NCBI GenBank assembly: GCA_002694745.1
Contig: NZMY01000027.1
Span: forward strand, 1-64,000
Direction of reading: 5' to 3'
Length of the DNA: 64,000 nt
DNA from: Croceicoccus sp.
Lineage (GTDB): Bacteria > Pseudomonadota > Alphaproteobacteria > Sphingomonadales > Sphingomonadaceae
Part shown: positions 36,971 through 45,705 of the stretch, piece by piece
How positions within the stretch are numbered: position 1 is the first letter of the stretch
Layout: each line of letters starts with the position of its first letter
Made by a program: the position numbers and the translations under genes
The notes under the pieces: model-generated
Databases searched by the model: none
What the model was told of the DNA's origin: nothing
Seen by the model: the letters and a program-made list of their open reading frames with translations, nothing else

Positions 36971-37935
36971 GCGAAGACCCTTTCGGATTCGGGACGAGCG
37001 GGAGCGGCCGTGCGCACGGCAGCGCGCAGCACAGCGGAACGGGAGCGCGGGTTGCGCGCGATTTCGGATTCGGTGGCGCGCACGGCACGCATCGGCTTTT
37101 CGAAAGCGGCCTGTCCGGACGACCGCAGATCGGGCAGATGGCGCGACGGCGCAGCACCGCTATTAGACGCATCGCGCAGGAAACGCTTTACCATGCGGTC
37201 TTCAAGACTGTGGAAAGTCACGACCGCCAGCCGCCCGCCTTCGCGCAGCAGGTCTTCCGCCGCGCCGAGGCCGGCGGCCAGCTCGTCGAGCTCGCCGTTC
37301 ACATGGATGCGAATCGCCTGGAAGCTGCGGGTCGCGGGGTCCTTGGGCATATGCGGCTTGTGCCCCAGCGCCTTGCGCACGACCTGCGCCAGCTGGCCGG
37401 TCGTTTCCAGCGGGCGGGCCGCGACGATGGCGCGGGCGACGCGGCGCGACTGCCGCTCTTCACCATATTGGTAAAGCACGTCGGCGATGGTGCCTTCGTC
37501 GGCATTGTTGACGAAATCGGCGGCGCTCTCGCCCTCGCGGCTCATCCGCATGTCGAGCGGGCCGTCGAGCGAGAAGGCGAAACCGCGCTCTGCCCGGTCC
37601 AGCTGCATCGACGACACGCCGATGTCCATCACCACGCCATCGACTCGCGACACGCCCGCATCGGCCATCGCGGCGGTCATCTCGGAAAAGCGGCGCGGGT
37701 GGAGCACGAGGCGCGGATCCTCGCCCGCCAGTTCCGGCCATGCATCGGCATTGTCGCGAACGGCTTCGATCGCAGTGGGATCACGATCGAAGCCGTGCAC
37801 GGTCGCGCCCGCATCGAGCAGGGCGCGCGTGTAACCACCGGCGCCGAACGTGGCGTCGATGATGATATCGCCGGGCCGAGGGGAGAGCGCGGCGAGAACC
37901 TCTTCGAGAAGGACGGGAACATGCGGGGCGGTCAC
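36967..37935 (-). CDS. rsmH: 16S rRNA (cytosine(1402)-N4)-methyltransferase RsmH
   Basis: An S-adenosylmethionine-dependent methyltransferase of 322 residues (also called MraW) that modifies C1402 in the ribosomal P site. It shows [13 protein letters not shown], the SAM motif [29 protein letters not shown] and [12 protein letters not shown]. The start overlaps the mraZ stop by 4 bases; the stop overlaps ftsL by 4 bases. The C-terminal Arg/Ala tail after [15 protein letters not shown] is slightly longer than usual. Confidence 0.97.
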   Translation of the reverse strand: MTAPHVPVLLEEVLAALSPRPGDIIIDATFGAGGYTRALLDAGATVHGFDRDPTAIEAVRDNADAWPELAGEDPRLVLHPRRFSEMTAAMADAGVSRVDGVVMDIGVSSMQLDRAERGFAFSLDGPLDMRMSREGESAADFVNNADEGTIADVLYQYGEERQSRRVARAIVAARPLETTGQLAQVVRKALGHKPHMPKDPATRSFQAIRIHVNGELDELAAGLGAAEDLLREGGRLAVVTFHSLEDRMVKRFLRDASNSGAAPSRHLPDLRSSGQAAFEKPMRAVRATESEIARNPRSRSAVLRAAVRTAAPARPESERVFA

Positions 37936-38453
37936 TTGCTGCCTCCGCTCTTGCCGCGGCCCTTAGCGGGCTTGGCGGCATCGGCCATCATGGCGCGGCA
38001 GGCGGCCTTGGCGGCTTCCCATTCGGGGCCCATGGCGAACAGCTTTTCCGGGTTCCAGATGGTGAAGAAGGCGCCGCCGCCCTGAAAGAACAGCTGGTCG
38101 TCCAGCCCGCCAAGCTCGACCATGAAATCGGGCAGGATGAAGCGGCCCGAATCGTCGAAGGGCACTTCCTGGAAACCGAACAGCTGGGCAGAGCGGGTGT
38201 CGCGGTCGAAGGGGCGGCCGGCCTGATAGGCACGATCTTCCTCGCGGTCGAGCTCTTCCTCAAGCCGGTCGAGGCGGGAGAGGCCGAAGCCGGTCAGGCA
38301 GTCGAAACGGTCATGCTTGGCGACGCAGAGCACGCGCTGGTCTTCGGAACTTTCGCGGATGACCTTGCGGAAGCTTGGCGGCAGGACGAACCGGCCTTTT
38401 TCGCCGCGAAGCGAAAAGCCCTGTCCCCTGTAAATGAATGGCCTTGAAGCCAC
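37932..38453 (-). CDS. mraZ: Transcriptional regulator MraZ
   Basis: An AbrB/SpoVT-fold DNA-binding protein of 173 residues, first gene of the dcw cluster and known in other bacteria to repress that cluster. Two MraZ repeats: residues about 7-55 ([18 protein letters not shown]) and about 85-135 ([11 protein letters not shown]). A GTG start at 38453 (ASRPFIYRG) is preferred over a TTG at 38480 because the fold begins there. The C-terminal tail (about 150-173) is Ala/Lys/Gly-rich. Boxes that may be its operator lie 160-350 bases upstream. Confidence 0.93.
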   Translation of the reverse strand: MASRPFIYRGQGFSLRGEKGRFVLPPSFRKVIRESSEDQRVLCVAKHDRFDCLTGFGLSRLDRLEEELDREEDRAYQAGRPFDRDTRSAQLFGFQEVPFDDSGRFILPDFMVELGGLDDQLFFQGGGAFFTIWNPEKLFAMGPEWEAAKAACRAMMADAAKPAKGRGKSGGSK

Positions 38454-38821
38454 CGGCGTACCCCCGCGAAATCCCTGCAAGCCCCCGGAAGATCGCGAGA
38501 CACAGCCCTCCCTGCACCGGGGCGCACGTTACCGTGGCCCGGCGCACCCCCTAGGCGCGGCAAACGAAACATCCGATTGAATGACTCGGTCTTACCCCGG
38601 CTTGATCGGGGATGGAAGGGGAAATTACGGGAAATCGCGTTCAGAAGCGATCAAACGGTGGAAATCCGCCATGCCTCGTGCGCTGTGGGGAGCGCGCTTC
38701 ATGCGTCTCCAGCGGCTCATAAACCGCGGAATCAGGTGATTTCCATGGCTGTCCCGTCTTTTCCCCGGGGTTTGGGACGATCCGTCCCGTCATTTCCCCG
38801 GTTTGCACCGGATCGGACGGA
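38454..38821 (-). promoter_or_regulatory. mraZ leader with 10-bp-phased GGGA boxes
   Basis: A 368-base gap without a gene. GGG triplets followed by A recur at exact 10-base intervals in three arrays: plus strand at 38609, 38619 and 38629; minus strand with first G at 38765 and 38755, and a weaker TGG at 38745; minus strand at 38798 and 38788. E. coli MraZ binds TGGG repeats with 5-base spacers, giving the same period. A CCCCG/CGGGG hairpin sits at about 38595-38611. It probably holds the dcw promoter and a long 5' leader; I could not place the start site. Confidence 0.5.
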
Positions 38822-39598
38822 TCAAGACTGGCCGGAGGCGTCCGCGAATGCGGTGTCGAGTAAGCGGTCGAGCGCCTGCGGGCCGCCGTTCAGCGCATGA
38901 TCGACATCCTCGACCAGCGCCGCATCGGCGACGACGGTGACGCGGCCTTCGCCGATGTCGCACCGGGCGATCAGCGCATTTTCGCTGAGGGTGCAGGTGC
39001 TTTGATGGCCCTGACCGGTCAGGCGCAGCCCGCCCGTCATGCGCACGGGAAGCGCCAGATCGCCCTGCGACACGCGCATTTCCGGGGATTGCGCGGGATC
39101 GAAGGTCAGCTCCATGCCCCAGCGCGCGAGGATCGGCGACAACAGGGCGACCGGCTGCGGCGCGCGCGCATCGCCCAGCGCATAGTCGCTATGCGCGGTC
39201 AGCATCGGGTCGGCGAGCAGCAGGACATCGCCCCCTTCGCGCACCCAGTCATCCAGCGCAACATTCTCCTCGCCCGAGAGCGCGCGCGGCTGCGCCAATA
39301 GCAGGCGGGACCGGCCCGAAAGCTGCGTGAGGCGGTCGACCGGGACCAGGCGATATCGCTGCTCAAGCCGGTCCTTCACCCAGTTTCCCGCATTATCCCC
39401 GGACAGCATCGAACCGATGTCGCCTTCCGCCCACAGGATCGGCAGGCTGGTCATGACGGCCAGTTCGGGCTGCGCCTTTTCGACCGGATCGGCCACTTGC
39501 GCAGGCTGTCCCTTGCATCCCGCCAGCGCCATCGCGGCCGAGAGCAGCACGCCATGCACCAGTCGAGGCAAGAGCCTATTGATCGATCGCCTCGGCAT
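38822..39598 (-). CDS. Putative lipoprotein with GldG/DUF4350-like domain
   Basis: A predicted 258-residue lipoprotein (lipobox ALAGC, Cys 28). It has a domain containing MTSLPILWAEGDI, LVPVDRLTQLSG and VREGGDVLLLADPML, resembling the ThuA/GldG-like auxiliary fold of ABC-2 transporter systems. The start ATG at 39598 lies inside the preceding gene (23-base overlap), implying coupled translation. It ends just before the mraZ leader. The function is unknown. It is likely a periplasmic, membrane-anchored protein working with the single-pass protein encoded upstream. Confidence 0.72.
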   Translation of the reverse strand: MPRRSINRLLPRLVHGVLLSAAMALAGCKGQPAQVADPVEKAQPELAVMTSLPILWAEGDIGSMLSGDNAGNWVKDRLEQRYRLVPVDRLTQLSGRSRLLLAQPRALSGEENVALDDWVREGGDVLLLADPMLTAHSDYALGDARAPQPVALLSPILARWGMELTFDPAQSPEMRVSQGDLALPVRMTGGLRLTGQGHQSTCTLSENALIARCDIGEGRVTVVADAALVEDVDHALNGGPQALDRLLDTAFADASGQS

Positions 39599-39935
39599 CG
39601 GCGGGGCCCTTGGCGGGCGGGTTGTCGGAAACCATCTGTTCTGCGGGAAGATCGGGAACGACGACCTCTTCCTGCGGCAATTCGGGAACGACGCCGGCAT
39701 CGACCAGCGGATCGCCGGCCTTGCCCTCGGGCTCGGCCGCCGCGGTGGGCTTGGCCGGATCCTCGGCCTGCCGTGCCTGCTGCATGATCGTGCTGGCCAG
39801 CCCGACCACCAGCACCATGGCGGCAAGCCCACCCATGCCGACCTGAAGCCGCTGCACCGCCTGCGCCCGCGTGCCGCGCAGGTCGGGCGGCGGCGGTTCG
39901 GCGGCTTGCGAGGATTCGTAACCGAAGGTCGGCAT
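39576..39935 (-). CDS. Single-pass membrane protein of unknown function
   Basis: A 119-residue protein. The N-terminal cytoplasmic segment (1-33) is Pro/Glu/Arg-rich, one transmembrane helix covers about 35-53, and the periplasmic tail is acidic and Pro/Ala-rich (about 60-119). The ATG at 39935 lies 4 bases before the cysteine synthase stop boundary, and its 3' end overlaps the lipoprotein gene, so the three form a run. I recognise no family. A role as a membrane partner of the overlapping lipoprotein is inferred from coupling only. Confidence 0.7.
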   Translation of the reverse strand: MPTFGYESSQAAEPPPPDLRGTRAQAVQRLQVGMGGLAAMVLVVGLASTIMQQARQAEDPAKPTAAAEPEGKAGDPLVDAGVVPELPQEEVVVPDLPAEQMVSDNPPAKGPADAEAIDQ

Positions 39936-39939
39936 GGCC

Positions 39940-40941
39940 TTAGCGGTCCAGCCAGGGGAAGACGGGCAGGCCCTTTTCGCGCAGCCAGTCGGGATTGTAG
40001 AGCGTGGAGAGATAGCGAAATCCGGTGTCGCACAGGATCGTGGCAACCCGCGCGGGCCGGCCCAGTTTCGCCGTCAGCTCCTGCCCCAGCCGCACCGCGC
40101 CTGCCACGTTAATGCCCGAAGACAGGCCCAGCGCCAGCCCTTCCTCGGCCAGCAGGCGGCGCACCCATTCGAGGCCTTCCTCGTCCGAGATGCGATATTG
40201 CGTGTCGACCGGCGCATCTTCCAGATTGGCGGTGATGCGGCCCTGCCCGATACCCTCGGCGACCGAATTGCCTTCCGACTTCAACTCGCCGTGAGCGTAA
40301 TATTCATAAAGCGCCGCGCCGTAAGGGTCCGACAGCGCGATGGCGACATTCTCGTCAAAGGCCTTCAGCCCCATGCCCACGCCCGCCAGCGTACCGCCGG
40401 TGCCGACCGCGCAGGTAAAGCCATCGACGCGGCCGTCCATCTGGTCCCAGATCTCGGGCGCGGTGGTTTCGATGTGCGCGCGGCGATTGGCGATATTGTC
40501 GAACTGGTTGGCCCAGACGGCGCCCTCCGTCTCCTCGGCAATGCGGCGCGAGGTGTGGACGAAATGAGCCGGGCTGGCGAACTTGGTCGGCGGAACGGTG
40601 ACCAGTTCCGCGCCCAGCGCGCGCAGGGTCGCCATCTTTTCCTGCGACTGGTTGTCGGGCATGACGATGATCGTCTTGTACCCGCGTGCATTGGCGACCA
40701 GCGCGATGCCGATGCCGGTGTTGCCCGCGGTCCCCTCGACCACCGTGCCGCCGGGCTTCAGTTCGCCCCGTTCTTCCGCGTCGCGGATGATGCCCAGCGC
40801 CGCCCGGTCCTTGACCGAAGCGCCGGGGTTGGCGAACTCGCACTTGCCGAAGATATCGCAGCCGGCAGCCTCGCTCGGCCCCTTGAGGCGGACGAGCGGG
40901 GTGTTGCCGATCAGGGAGACGGTGTCAGGGATCGTTTTCAT
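39940..40941 (-). CDS. cysK: Cysteine synthase (PLP-dependent)
   Basis: A fold-type II PLP enzyme of 333 residues that makes cysteine from O-acetylserine and sulfide. Shown by SLIGNTPLVRLKG, the PLP lysine K44 (NPGASVKDR), the substrate loop EGTAGNTGIG (Ala in place of the usual Ser) and the phosphate-binding GTGGTLAG. The insertion-rich C-terminus (YLSTLYNPDWL) is typical of the longer alphaproteobacterial form. The exact sulfur donor and the O-acetylserine versus O-phosphoserine preference cannot be read from sequence. It is followed directly by the membrane-protein/lipoprotein pair. Confidence 0.92.
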   Translation of the reverse strand: MKTIPDTVSLIGNTPLVRLKGPSEAAGCDIFGKCEFANPGASVKDRAALGIIRDAEERGELKPGGTVVEGTAGNTGIGIALVANARGYKTIIVMPDNQSQEKMATLRALGAELVTVPPTKFASPAHFVHTSRRIAEETEGAVWANQFDNIANRRAHIETTAPEIWDQMDGRVDGFTCAVGTGGTLAGVGMGLKAFDENVAIALSDPYGAALYEYYAHGELKSEGNSVAEGIGQGRITANLEDAPVDTQYRISDEEGLEWVRRLLAEEGLALGLSSGINVAGAVRLGQELTAKLGRPARVATILCDTGFRYLSTLYNPDWLREKGLPVFPWLDR

Positions 40942-41021
40942 CGTGCGTATCCAGTTAGGGTCGCACCGGGCGAAGGGCAAACAAGAATTGCTTTGGCGGC
41001 ACTGCGATACGTGCTTTCGCC

Positions 41022-41675
41022 CTATTCCCGCGCCGCCCGGATCGCCGCGCCCGCGGCAAAAGGCGCGACCGCGACCAGCAGCAGGCTGACCGCGCCCGCC
41101 AGCGCGGTGCCGCCCTCTCCGTTCTGCTGCAATCCGCCCGCGCCGAAGATCAGGATCGGCACTGCCATGGGCAGCAGAAGCAGCCCGGCCAGCGCCGCGC
41201 CGCCGCGCAGGCCCGCGGTCAGCGCCGCGATCATCACCCCCAGCGCCGCCAGCCCCGGCGTTCCCGCCAGCAGGCCCAGCTCGATCCGCCAGAGCTGATC
41301 CGCCGACAAATCGAACAACGCCGCCGCGGGCAGCGCCGCCAGCATCAGCAAGGGCGCGAAGGTCAGCCAGTGCGCCGCGATGCGCGCGGCCATGATCCAC
41401 TCCTCGGCCATGCCGCGCAGCGCCCACTGGTCGAAAAAGCCCTGCTCAAGATCGGGCTCCCCCAGCCGGTCGAGCGGCAATATGCTGGCGAGCAGCGCTG
41501 CGACCCACACGATGCCGCCCCCGGTGCGCGCCAGCATGGAAGCGTCTGGCCCGATGGCGAAGGGCAGCAGGATCGCCACCGACAGGAAGAACAGCACCGG
41601 CAGCAGCGCGCCGCCGCGCCGTCCGCCGCCTGTCAGCAACATCGCAAGATCGCGCCGCAGGATCGCAAGCCACAT
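41022..41675 (-). CDS. ccmB: Haem exporter protein CcmB
   Basis: The permease subunit of the CcmABCDE system for cytochrome c maturation, 217 residues with six predicted transmembrane helices. Hallmarks: RRDLAM near the N-terminus, a long loop with DLEQGFFDQW after helix 2, and GTPGLAALGVMIAALT in the fourth helix. The ATG at 41675 lies 5 bases after the ccmA stop, so the ABC transporter halves are co-expressed. No ccmC, ccmD or ccmE follows, so the rest of the pathway is elsewhere. Confidence 0.9.
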   Translation of the reverse strand: MWLAILRRDLAMLLTGGGRRGGALLPVLFFLSVAILLPFAIGPDASMLARTGGGIVWVAALLASILPLDRLGEPDLEQGFFDQWALRGMAEEWIMAARIAAHWLTFAPLLMLAALPAAALFDLSADQLWRIELGLLAGTPGLAALGVMIAALTAGLRGGAALAGLLLLPMAVPILIFGAGGLQQNGEGGTALAGAVSLLLVAVAPFAAGAAIRAARE

Positions 41676-41680
41676 CGACG

Positions 41681-42271
41681 TCACGCCGCGAAATCCGTGA
41701 TGTCGAGCCTGTGCCCGCCGGGTAGCGCGATAGGCTGGTGCGAGGCGGCGATGCAGATCCCGCCCTGTTTGCAATGGCGCGCGGCCAGCCGTTCGACCAT
41801 GGCGACCGACGCGGAATCGAGCCCGTTCAGCGGCTCGTCCAGCAGCCAGATCGGGGCATGGCCCGCGATGGTGCGGGCGAGCGCGGCGCGCTTCCTCTGC
41901 CCGGTCGAGAGGTAGCGGACCGGGACGTCGAGCAGGTCTGCCACCCCTGTCGCGCGCGCCACCTCTGCCATGCGATCCGCCGGCACACGGTCGCAGCGCG
42001 CCCAGAAATCGAGAGCGCGGCCCAACGGCAGATGCGCTTCCAGTGCGTGACGCTCGTCCAGCAGGGCGGTCTGCCCCTCGCGCCGGATGTCGCCCGACAG
42101 CGGGCGCAGCAATCCGGCCAGTATGCGCATCAGGCTGGACTTGCCGACACCGTTCGGACCGGTCAGTTGCAGCGCCTCTCCGCCAGAAAGCCGCAGCGAC
42201 AGCCCCGCGAACAGCATCCGGTCGCCGCGCACGCAGGACAGGCGCTCGGCGATGATCGATGGCTGTGTCAT
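41681..42271 (-). CDS. ccmA: Haem exporter ATP-binding protein CcmA
   Basis: The ABC ATPase subunit, 196 residues, that powers release of holo-CcmE during cytochrome c maturation. Walker [10 protein letters not shown] (38-46), signature [13 protein letters not shown], Walker [13 protein letters not shown] and switch His (ASHQPI) are all present. The ATG at 42271 was chosen; an in-frame ATG at 42289 would add 6 residues. It is divergent from the pterin dehydratase gene across about 75 bases. Confidence 0.92.
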   Translation of the reverse strand: MTQPSIIAERLSCVRGDRMLFAGLSLRLSGGEALQLTGPNGVGKSSLMRILAGLLRPLSGDIRREGQTALLDERHALEAHLPLGRALDFWARCDRVPADRMAEVARATGVADLLDVPVRYLSTGQRKRAALARTIAGHAPIWLLDEPLNGLDSASVAMVERLAARHCKQGGICIAASHQPIALPGGHRLDITDFAA

Positions 42272-42346
42272 GGGCGCGGCGGGTTCCATCGCTTCGGCTC
42301 CTATGCGAGAGGACCGGTTTCGCCAAGCATGATGGAGCCGAACGCC

Positions 42347-42640
42347 ATGGTCGACCGACTGACCGACACCGAAATCAGCGCCGCCCTGAATGGACTGACC
42401 GACTGGCAATTGCGCGAGGACGGGCTGGCGATCACGCGCACCTTGAAGTTCGGCGATTTCGCCGAGGCCTTCGGTTTCATGAGCCGGATCGCGATCCTTG
42501 CCGAGAAGGCGGATCATCATCCCGAATGGTTCAACGTCTATAACAAGGTGGACATCACGCTGACCACGCATGACGCCAAGGGCCTGTCGCAGCGCGACGT
42601 CGATCTGGCGCGGCAAATCGACGCGGCCGCCGGGGCCTAG
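42347..42640 (+). CDS. phhB: 4a-hydroxytetrahydrobiopterin dehydratase
   Basis: Pterin-4a-carbinolamine dehydratase, about 97 residues. It recycles the pterin cofactor of phenylalanine hydroxylase. The active-site motif [16 protein letters not shown] contains the catalytic His pair, and [20 protein letters not shown] is the conserved C-terminal part. The start at 42347 is preferred because GGAG lies 9 bases upstream; in-frame ATGs at 42329 and 42332 would add 5-6 residues. The stop overlaps the convergent glycosylase gene by 4 bases. No phenylalanine hydroxylase gene is in the window. Confidence 0.93.
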   Translation: MVDRLTDTEISAALNGLTDWQLREDGLAITRTLKFGDFAEAFGFMSRIAILAEKADHHPEWFNVYNKVDITLTTHDAKGLSQRDVDLARQIDAAAGA

Positions 42641-43296
42641 AGCGTGGCGCTGTTATAGGTGTGCCACGCGAATATCGCCGCCGCGCCGCGATAGGGGCGC
42701 CACGGTTCGGCGATGGCGCGGGTTTCCTTTTCGCTCGGCCGTTCGGGCAGATCGGCCAGCCGCCCGACGGCGATCTGCACGGCAAGGTCACCCGCCGGCC
42801 AGATATCGGGACGGCCTTCGGCGAACAGCAGATAGATTTCCGCCGACCAGCGCCCGATCCCCTTGATGCGCGTCAGCTGCGCGATGGCGTCCTCGTCGTC
42901 CTGCGGCAGCGAATCGAGATCGAGCTCGCCGCTTTCGACCAGTTCGCACAATGATCGCACATAGCCCTGCTTTTGCCGCGACAGGCCGCAGGCCCGCAAT
43001 TCGTCGAAACCGGATGCCAGCAAGGCGGCGGGCGGAATGTCCTGGCCCAGATGGGCGGTGAGCTTGTTCCAGACCGAATCGGCAGAGGCGACCGACACCT
43101 GCTGCCCCAGTATGGTGCGCAGCAATGTGCGATAACCGGTCGGGCGGATGCGCTCTTCGGGATAGCCGTGGGTTTCGAGCGCCTGCGCCCAGCGCGGATT
43201 GCGGGCGGCGATCGCGTCGAGGCCCTCACGAATTTCGGCGATTTTCAGTCCCACGTTCTGTCCCGTTCCTTTTGCCGCGCATCGCACAATAGCCAT
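42637..43296 (-). CDS. DNA-3-methyladenine glycosylase II (AlkA-like)
   Basis: A helix-hairpin-helix glycosylase of the AlkA family, up to 219 residues, that excises alkylated purines. It shows [15 protein letters not shown], the Hh[18 protein letters not shown] and the catalytic Asp in PAGDLAVQ. The E. coli AlkA N-terminal domain is absent, as in the short form common in alphaproteobacteria. Two starts are possible: ATG 43296, or GTG 43254 with AAGGAA 10 bases upstream (205 residues). Confidence 0.92.
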   Translation of the reverse strand: MAIVRCAAKGTGQNVGLKIAEIREGLDAIAARNPRWAQALETHGYPEERIRPTGYRTLLRTILGQQVSVASADSVWNKLTAHLGQDIPPAALLASGFDELRACGLSRQKQGYVRSLCELVESGELDLDSLPQDDEDAIAQLTRIKGIGRWSAEIYLLFAEGRPDIWPAGDLAVQIAVGRLADLPERPSEKETRAIAEPWRPYRGAAAIFAWHTYNSATL

Positions 43297-43424
43297 GCTG
43301 CGCCTGCGCAGACTTGCGTTTTCATGCCGCAGCCTTTAGCGACGCGCGACGATAAGGTCGCCTGACCCTGTCCGACGCAAGAAAATTAGATCCATCACAG
43401 CCAATCAGGGAATTTCCGCTTCAT

Positions 43425-43742
43425 ATGCCCAGCATCATCGTAGTGAACCGCGAAGGTGAAGAACGCAGCGTGGAGGCGGATGTTGGCCTTAGCGTGATGG
43501 AAGTGATCCGCGACAACGGTTTCGATGAATTGCTGGCGCTGTGCGGCGGTTGCTGCTCGTGCGCGACCTGCCACGTCTTCGTCGACGACGGCTTCAAGGG
43601 CAAGCTGCCCGAGATGTCCGAGGATGAGGACGATCTTCTCGACAGTTCGGACCACCGCAAGGACAATTCGCGCCTTTCGTGCCAGATTCCCGTGACCGCG
43701 GATCTCGACGGCATGAAAGTCCAGATCGCTCCGGAAGATTGA
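43425..43742 (+). CDS. [2Fe-2S] ferredoxin, adrenodoxin type
   Basis: A 105-residue electron-transfer protein. The cluster ligands are C40-x5-C46-x2-C49 and C86 (RLSCQIPV); HVFVDDG and the acidic EDEDDLLD helix are typical of vertebrate-type ferredoxins that serve monooxygenases and P450s. The cluster loop [10 protein letters not shown] has two extra cysteines (43 and 44). There is no cognate reductase next to it. It is monocistronic with a strong terminator at 43802. Confidence 0.94.
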   Translation: MPSIIVVNREGEERSVEADVGLSVMEVIRDNGFDELLALCGGCCSCATCHVFVDDGFKGKLPEMSEDEDDLLDSSDHRKDNSRLSCQIPVTADLDGMKVQIAPED

Positions 43743-43801
43743 TCAGCTAACAGTTCGGCGCGTCCGCCAATCGCGGATGCAGCCCATCGGTTGGAGAGGA
43801 A

Positions 43802-43838
43802 GCCCCGGCACACGTAAGATGTGTCGGGGCGGATTTTT
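43802..43838 (+). terminator. Rho-independent terminator after the ferredoxin gene
   Basis: GCCCCGGCACA (43802-43812) pairs with TGTGTCGGGGC (43820-43830, one G-T pair) around a 7-base loop, followed by GGA and five T residues. It lies 59 bases after the ferredoxin stop and just before the convergent map gene. Confidence 0.85.
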
Positions 43839-43877
43839 ATGTGGGTCCGGCGCGCCGATGAGCCGCCATCGGACTCT

Positions 43878-44708
43878 TCAGTCGCGATAGGGCGGTGCGT
43901 TGAGGCCCTGCGGGCTGAGCGTGAAGATCTCGCACCCGTCATCGGTAATGCCGATCGAATGTTCGAACTGCGCCGACAGCGACCGGTCGCGCGTCACCGC
44001 CGTCCAGCCATCGTCCAGCAGCTTTACCGCCGGCTTGCCCAGATTGATCATCGGTTCGATCGTGAAGAACATGCCCGGTTTCAGTTCGGGCCCGGTGTTG
44101 GGACGGCCCGCGTGCACCACTTCCGGCGCATCGTGGAACAGGCGGCCAAGTCCGTGTCCGCAGAAATCGCGCACCACGCCGTAACGCTGCCGTTCGGCAT
44201 GCCGCTGGATCGCCGATCCGATATCGCCCAGCCTTACGCCGGGCCGCGCCAGATCGATCCCGATCTGCAGGCATTCATAGGTCACCTGCACCAGCTTCTT
44301 AGCCTTGAGCGGAACGTCGCCCGCCAGATACATCCGGCTGGTGTCGCCGTGCCAGCCGTCGAGCAGCGGGGTCACGTCGATGTTGAGGATGTCGCCGTCC
44401 TTGACCTGACGGTCGCCCGGAATGCCGTGGCACACGACATGATTGATCGAGATGCAGCAGCTATGCGTATAGCCGCGATAGCCCAGCGTCGCGGGTACCG
44501 CGCCCGCGTCCAGCGTCATTTCGCGCACCTTGCGGTCGATCTGTTCGGTGGTGACGCCGGGCTGCACCACGTCCACCATCTCGTCCAGGATCTGCGCGGC
44601 CAGTCGCCCGGCCTTGCGCATGCCTTCGAAGCCCGCCGCGCCATGCAGCTTGATCGTGCCGTCACGCGGCAGCATGTCGGATTCGTCTACGGTCATATAT
44701 TCGGTCAT
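43878..44708 (-). CDS. map: Type I methionine aminopeptidase
   Basis: A dinuclear metalloprotease of 276 residues that removes the initiator methionine. It has the motifs SINHVVCHGIP, NIDVTPLLDGWHGD (metal-binding Asp residues), CGHGLGRLFHDAP (His) and FTIEPMINLG/FEHSIGIT (Glu residues), all in the expected order. The 33-residue N-terminal extension (MTEYMTVDESDML) before the catalytic domain is common in sphingomonads. The ATG at 44708 has a poor ribosome binding site. A hairpin lies in the gap to the upstream lipoprotein gene (about 44731-44748). Confidence 0.96.
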   Translation of the reverse strand: MTEYMTVDESDMLPRDGTIKLHGAAGFEGMRKAGRLAAQILDEMVDVVQPGVTTEQIDRKVREMTLDAGAVPATLGYRGYTHSCCISINHVVCHGIPGDRQVKDGDILNIDVTPLLDGWHGDTSRMYLAGDVPLKAKKLVQVTYECLQIGIDLARPGVRLGDIGSAIQRHAERQRYGVVRDFCGHGLGRLFHDAPEVVHAGRPNTGPELKPGMFFTIEPMINLGKPAVKLLDDGWTAVTRDRSLSAQFEHSIGITDDGCEIFTLSPQGLNAPPYRD

Positions 44709-44769
44709 GACGACCCATGTAACGATTTCACCCCCGCTTTGCGAGGGGCTCCCACAAGTCGGGCCGAAA

Positions 44770-45597
44770 TCAAGTCGCGGGCGTGAAGAAGCGCTGGTAT
44801 TCGGGCCTGATCGCATCGATCAGCCCCGCATCGACGGGCAGCGTGACCTCATACGCACCCTCGGCATAAGGGCCCGCATTATAGGGCGGGACGAGGAAGC
44901 CGACCCGGTCGAACGATTCGCCCGAACTCGACCCGAATATCAGCGTGCTGTTGGCCGAGGGCGCGATGCAATCGCTGAAGCTGTCGTCGCTGCGCGTGAC
45001 GGGGCCGCCGCGTTTCTTGGCGCGCTGGCGGTCAAGCTCTTCGCAGAACCGGGCCTGCACCGCCCGGTCGAGCGCGCCTTCCGACTGGAGCATCGCGGTC
45101 GGTTTCAGGGCCTTGCCGTCCTGCCGGTCCCAGACCAGCGAATCCGACACGCTCATGCCATGGGCGCCGCCTGAGTAGGTATAGATATCGGCGGACAGGG
45201 ACAGGAAACGCGGCAGATCGGTGACGACCTGCCATTCCTTGTCATAGGCATTGGGGGGCGCGTCGAAACCCTGCGCCTCGCCTTCGCGCTGCCATGCCTC
45301 GGCCTCCTGCTTCAGCCGGGCCAGACTTTCGGCGCGTTCATTGGCAAGCCGCTCGGCCAGCGGCGGGATCGCGCTGACCTTGGCGGGCCAGGAATAGCCG
45401 AATTGATAGTCATCGGTCTTGTCTTCGAACGAAACGGCCTTTGCGGCAGTTTCCGCTTGTGGCGGCGCAGGCGGGGTCGATGCAGCGGAATCCGACTGCA
45501 CCGTTTCGGCCGGTTCGACGCCCTGGTTGCACCCTGCCGCCATGGCCAGCGGCGCGAGGCATAGAAGCAACATGGATCGTTTGCGCGTGACCATCAT
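44770..45597 (-). CDS. Lipoprotein with PdaC/RsiV-like (DUF4163-DUF3298) domains
   Basis: A predicted 275-residue lipoprotein (lipobox AMAAGC) with an Ala/Thr/Pro linker and two domains resembling DUF4163 (about 60-150, DYQFGYSWPAKV, SADIYTYSGGAHG) and DUF3298/RsiV (about 155-270, VDAGLIDAIRPEYQRFF at the end). Such domains occur in peptidoglycan deacetylase and anti-sigma proteins that bind lysozyme. No partner enzyme is adjacent. Start ATG 45597 has GGGGG upstream; a TTG at 45603 is also in frame. The gene diverges from leucyl aminopeptidase. Confidence 0.82.
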   Translation of the reverse strand: MMVTRKRSMLLLCLAPLAMAAGCNQGVEPAETVQSDSAASTPPAPPQAETAAKAVSFEDKTDDYQFGYSWPAKVSAIPPLAERLANERAESLARLKQEAEAWQREGEAQGFDAPPNAYDKEWQVVTDLPRFLSLSADIYTYSGGAHGMSVSDSLVWDRQDGKALKPTAMLQSEGALDRAVQARFCEELDRQRAKKRGGPVTRSDDSFSDCIAPSANSTLIFGSSSGESFDRVGFLVPPYNAGPYAEGAYEVTLPVDAGLIDAIRPEYQRFFTPAT

Positions 45598-45705
45598 CCC
45601 CAATTCCCCCCGATTTCCGGTTCAGATCATGTCCCCGAACGTCTTTTGCCAAATCCTGCGGATTTTGCTCGCTCTTCGGGGCAGCAGCGCGTTACAGGCA
45701 CAAGC

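Noticed and set aside
34959-37166. 735-codon plus-strand frame opposite ftsI and ftsL
   Set aside because: Antisense to the dcw genes; no domain recognisable, and no ribosome binding site near its start.
38595-38611. CCCCG/CGGGG hairpin as a dcw terminator
   Set aside because: No T-run on either strand, and similar short palindromes are widespread in sphingomonad genomes, so it is treated only as part of the leader.
44731-44748. Hairpin between map and the DUF3298 lipoprotein as a terminator
   Set aside because: The stem has a bulge and no T-run follows on the minus strand, so termination is unsupported.
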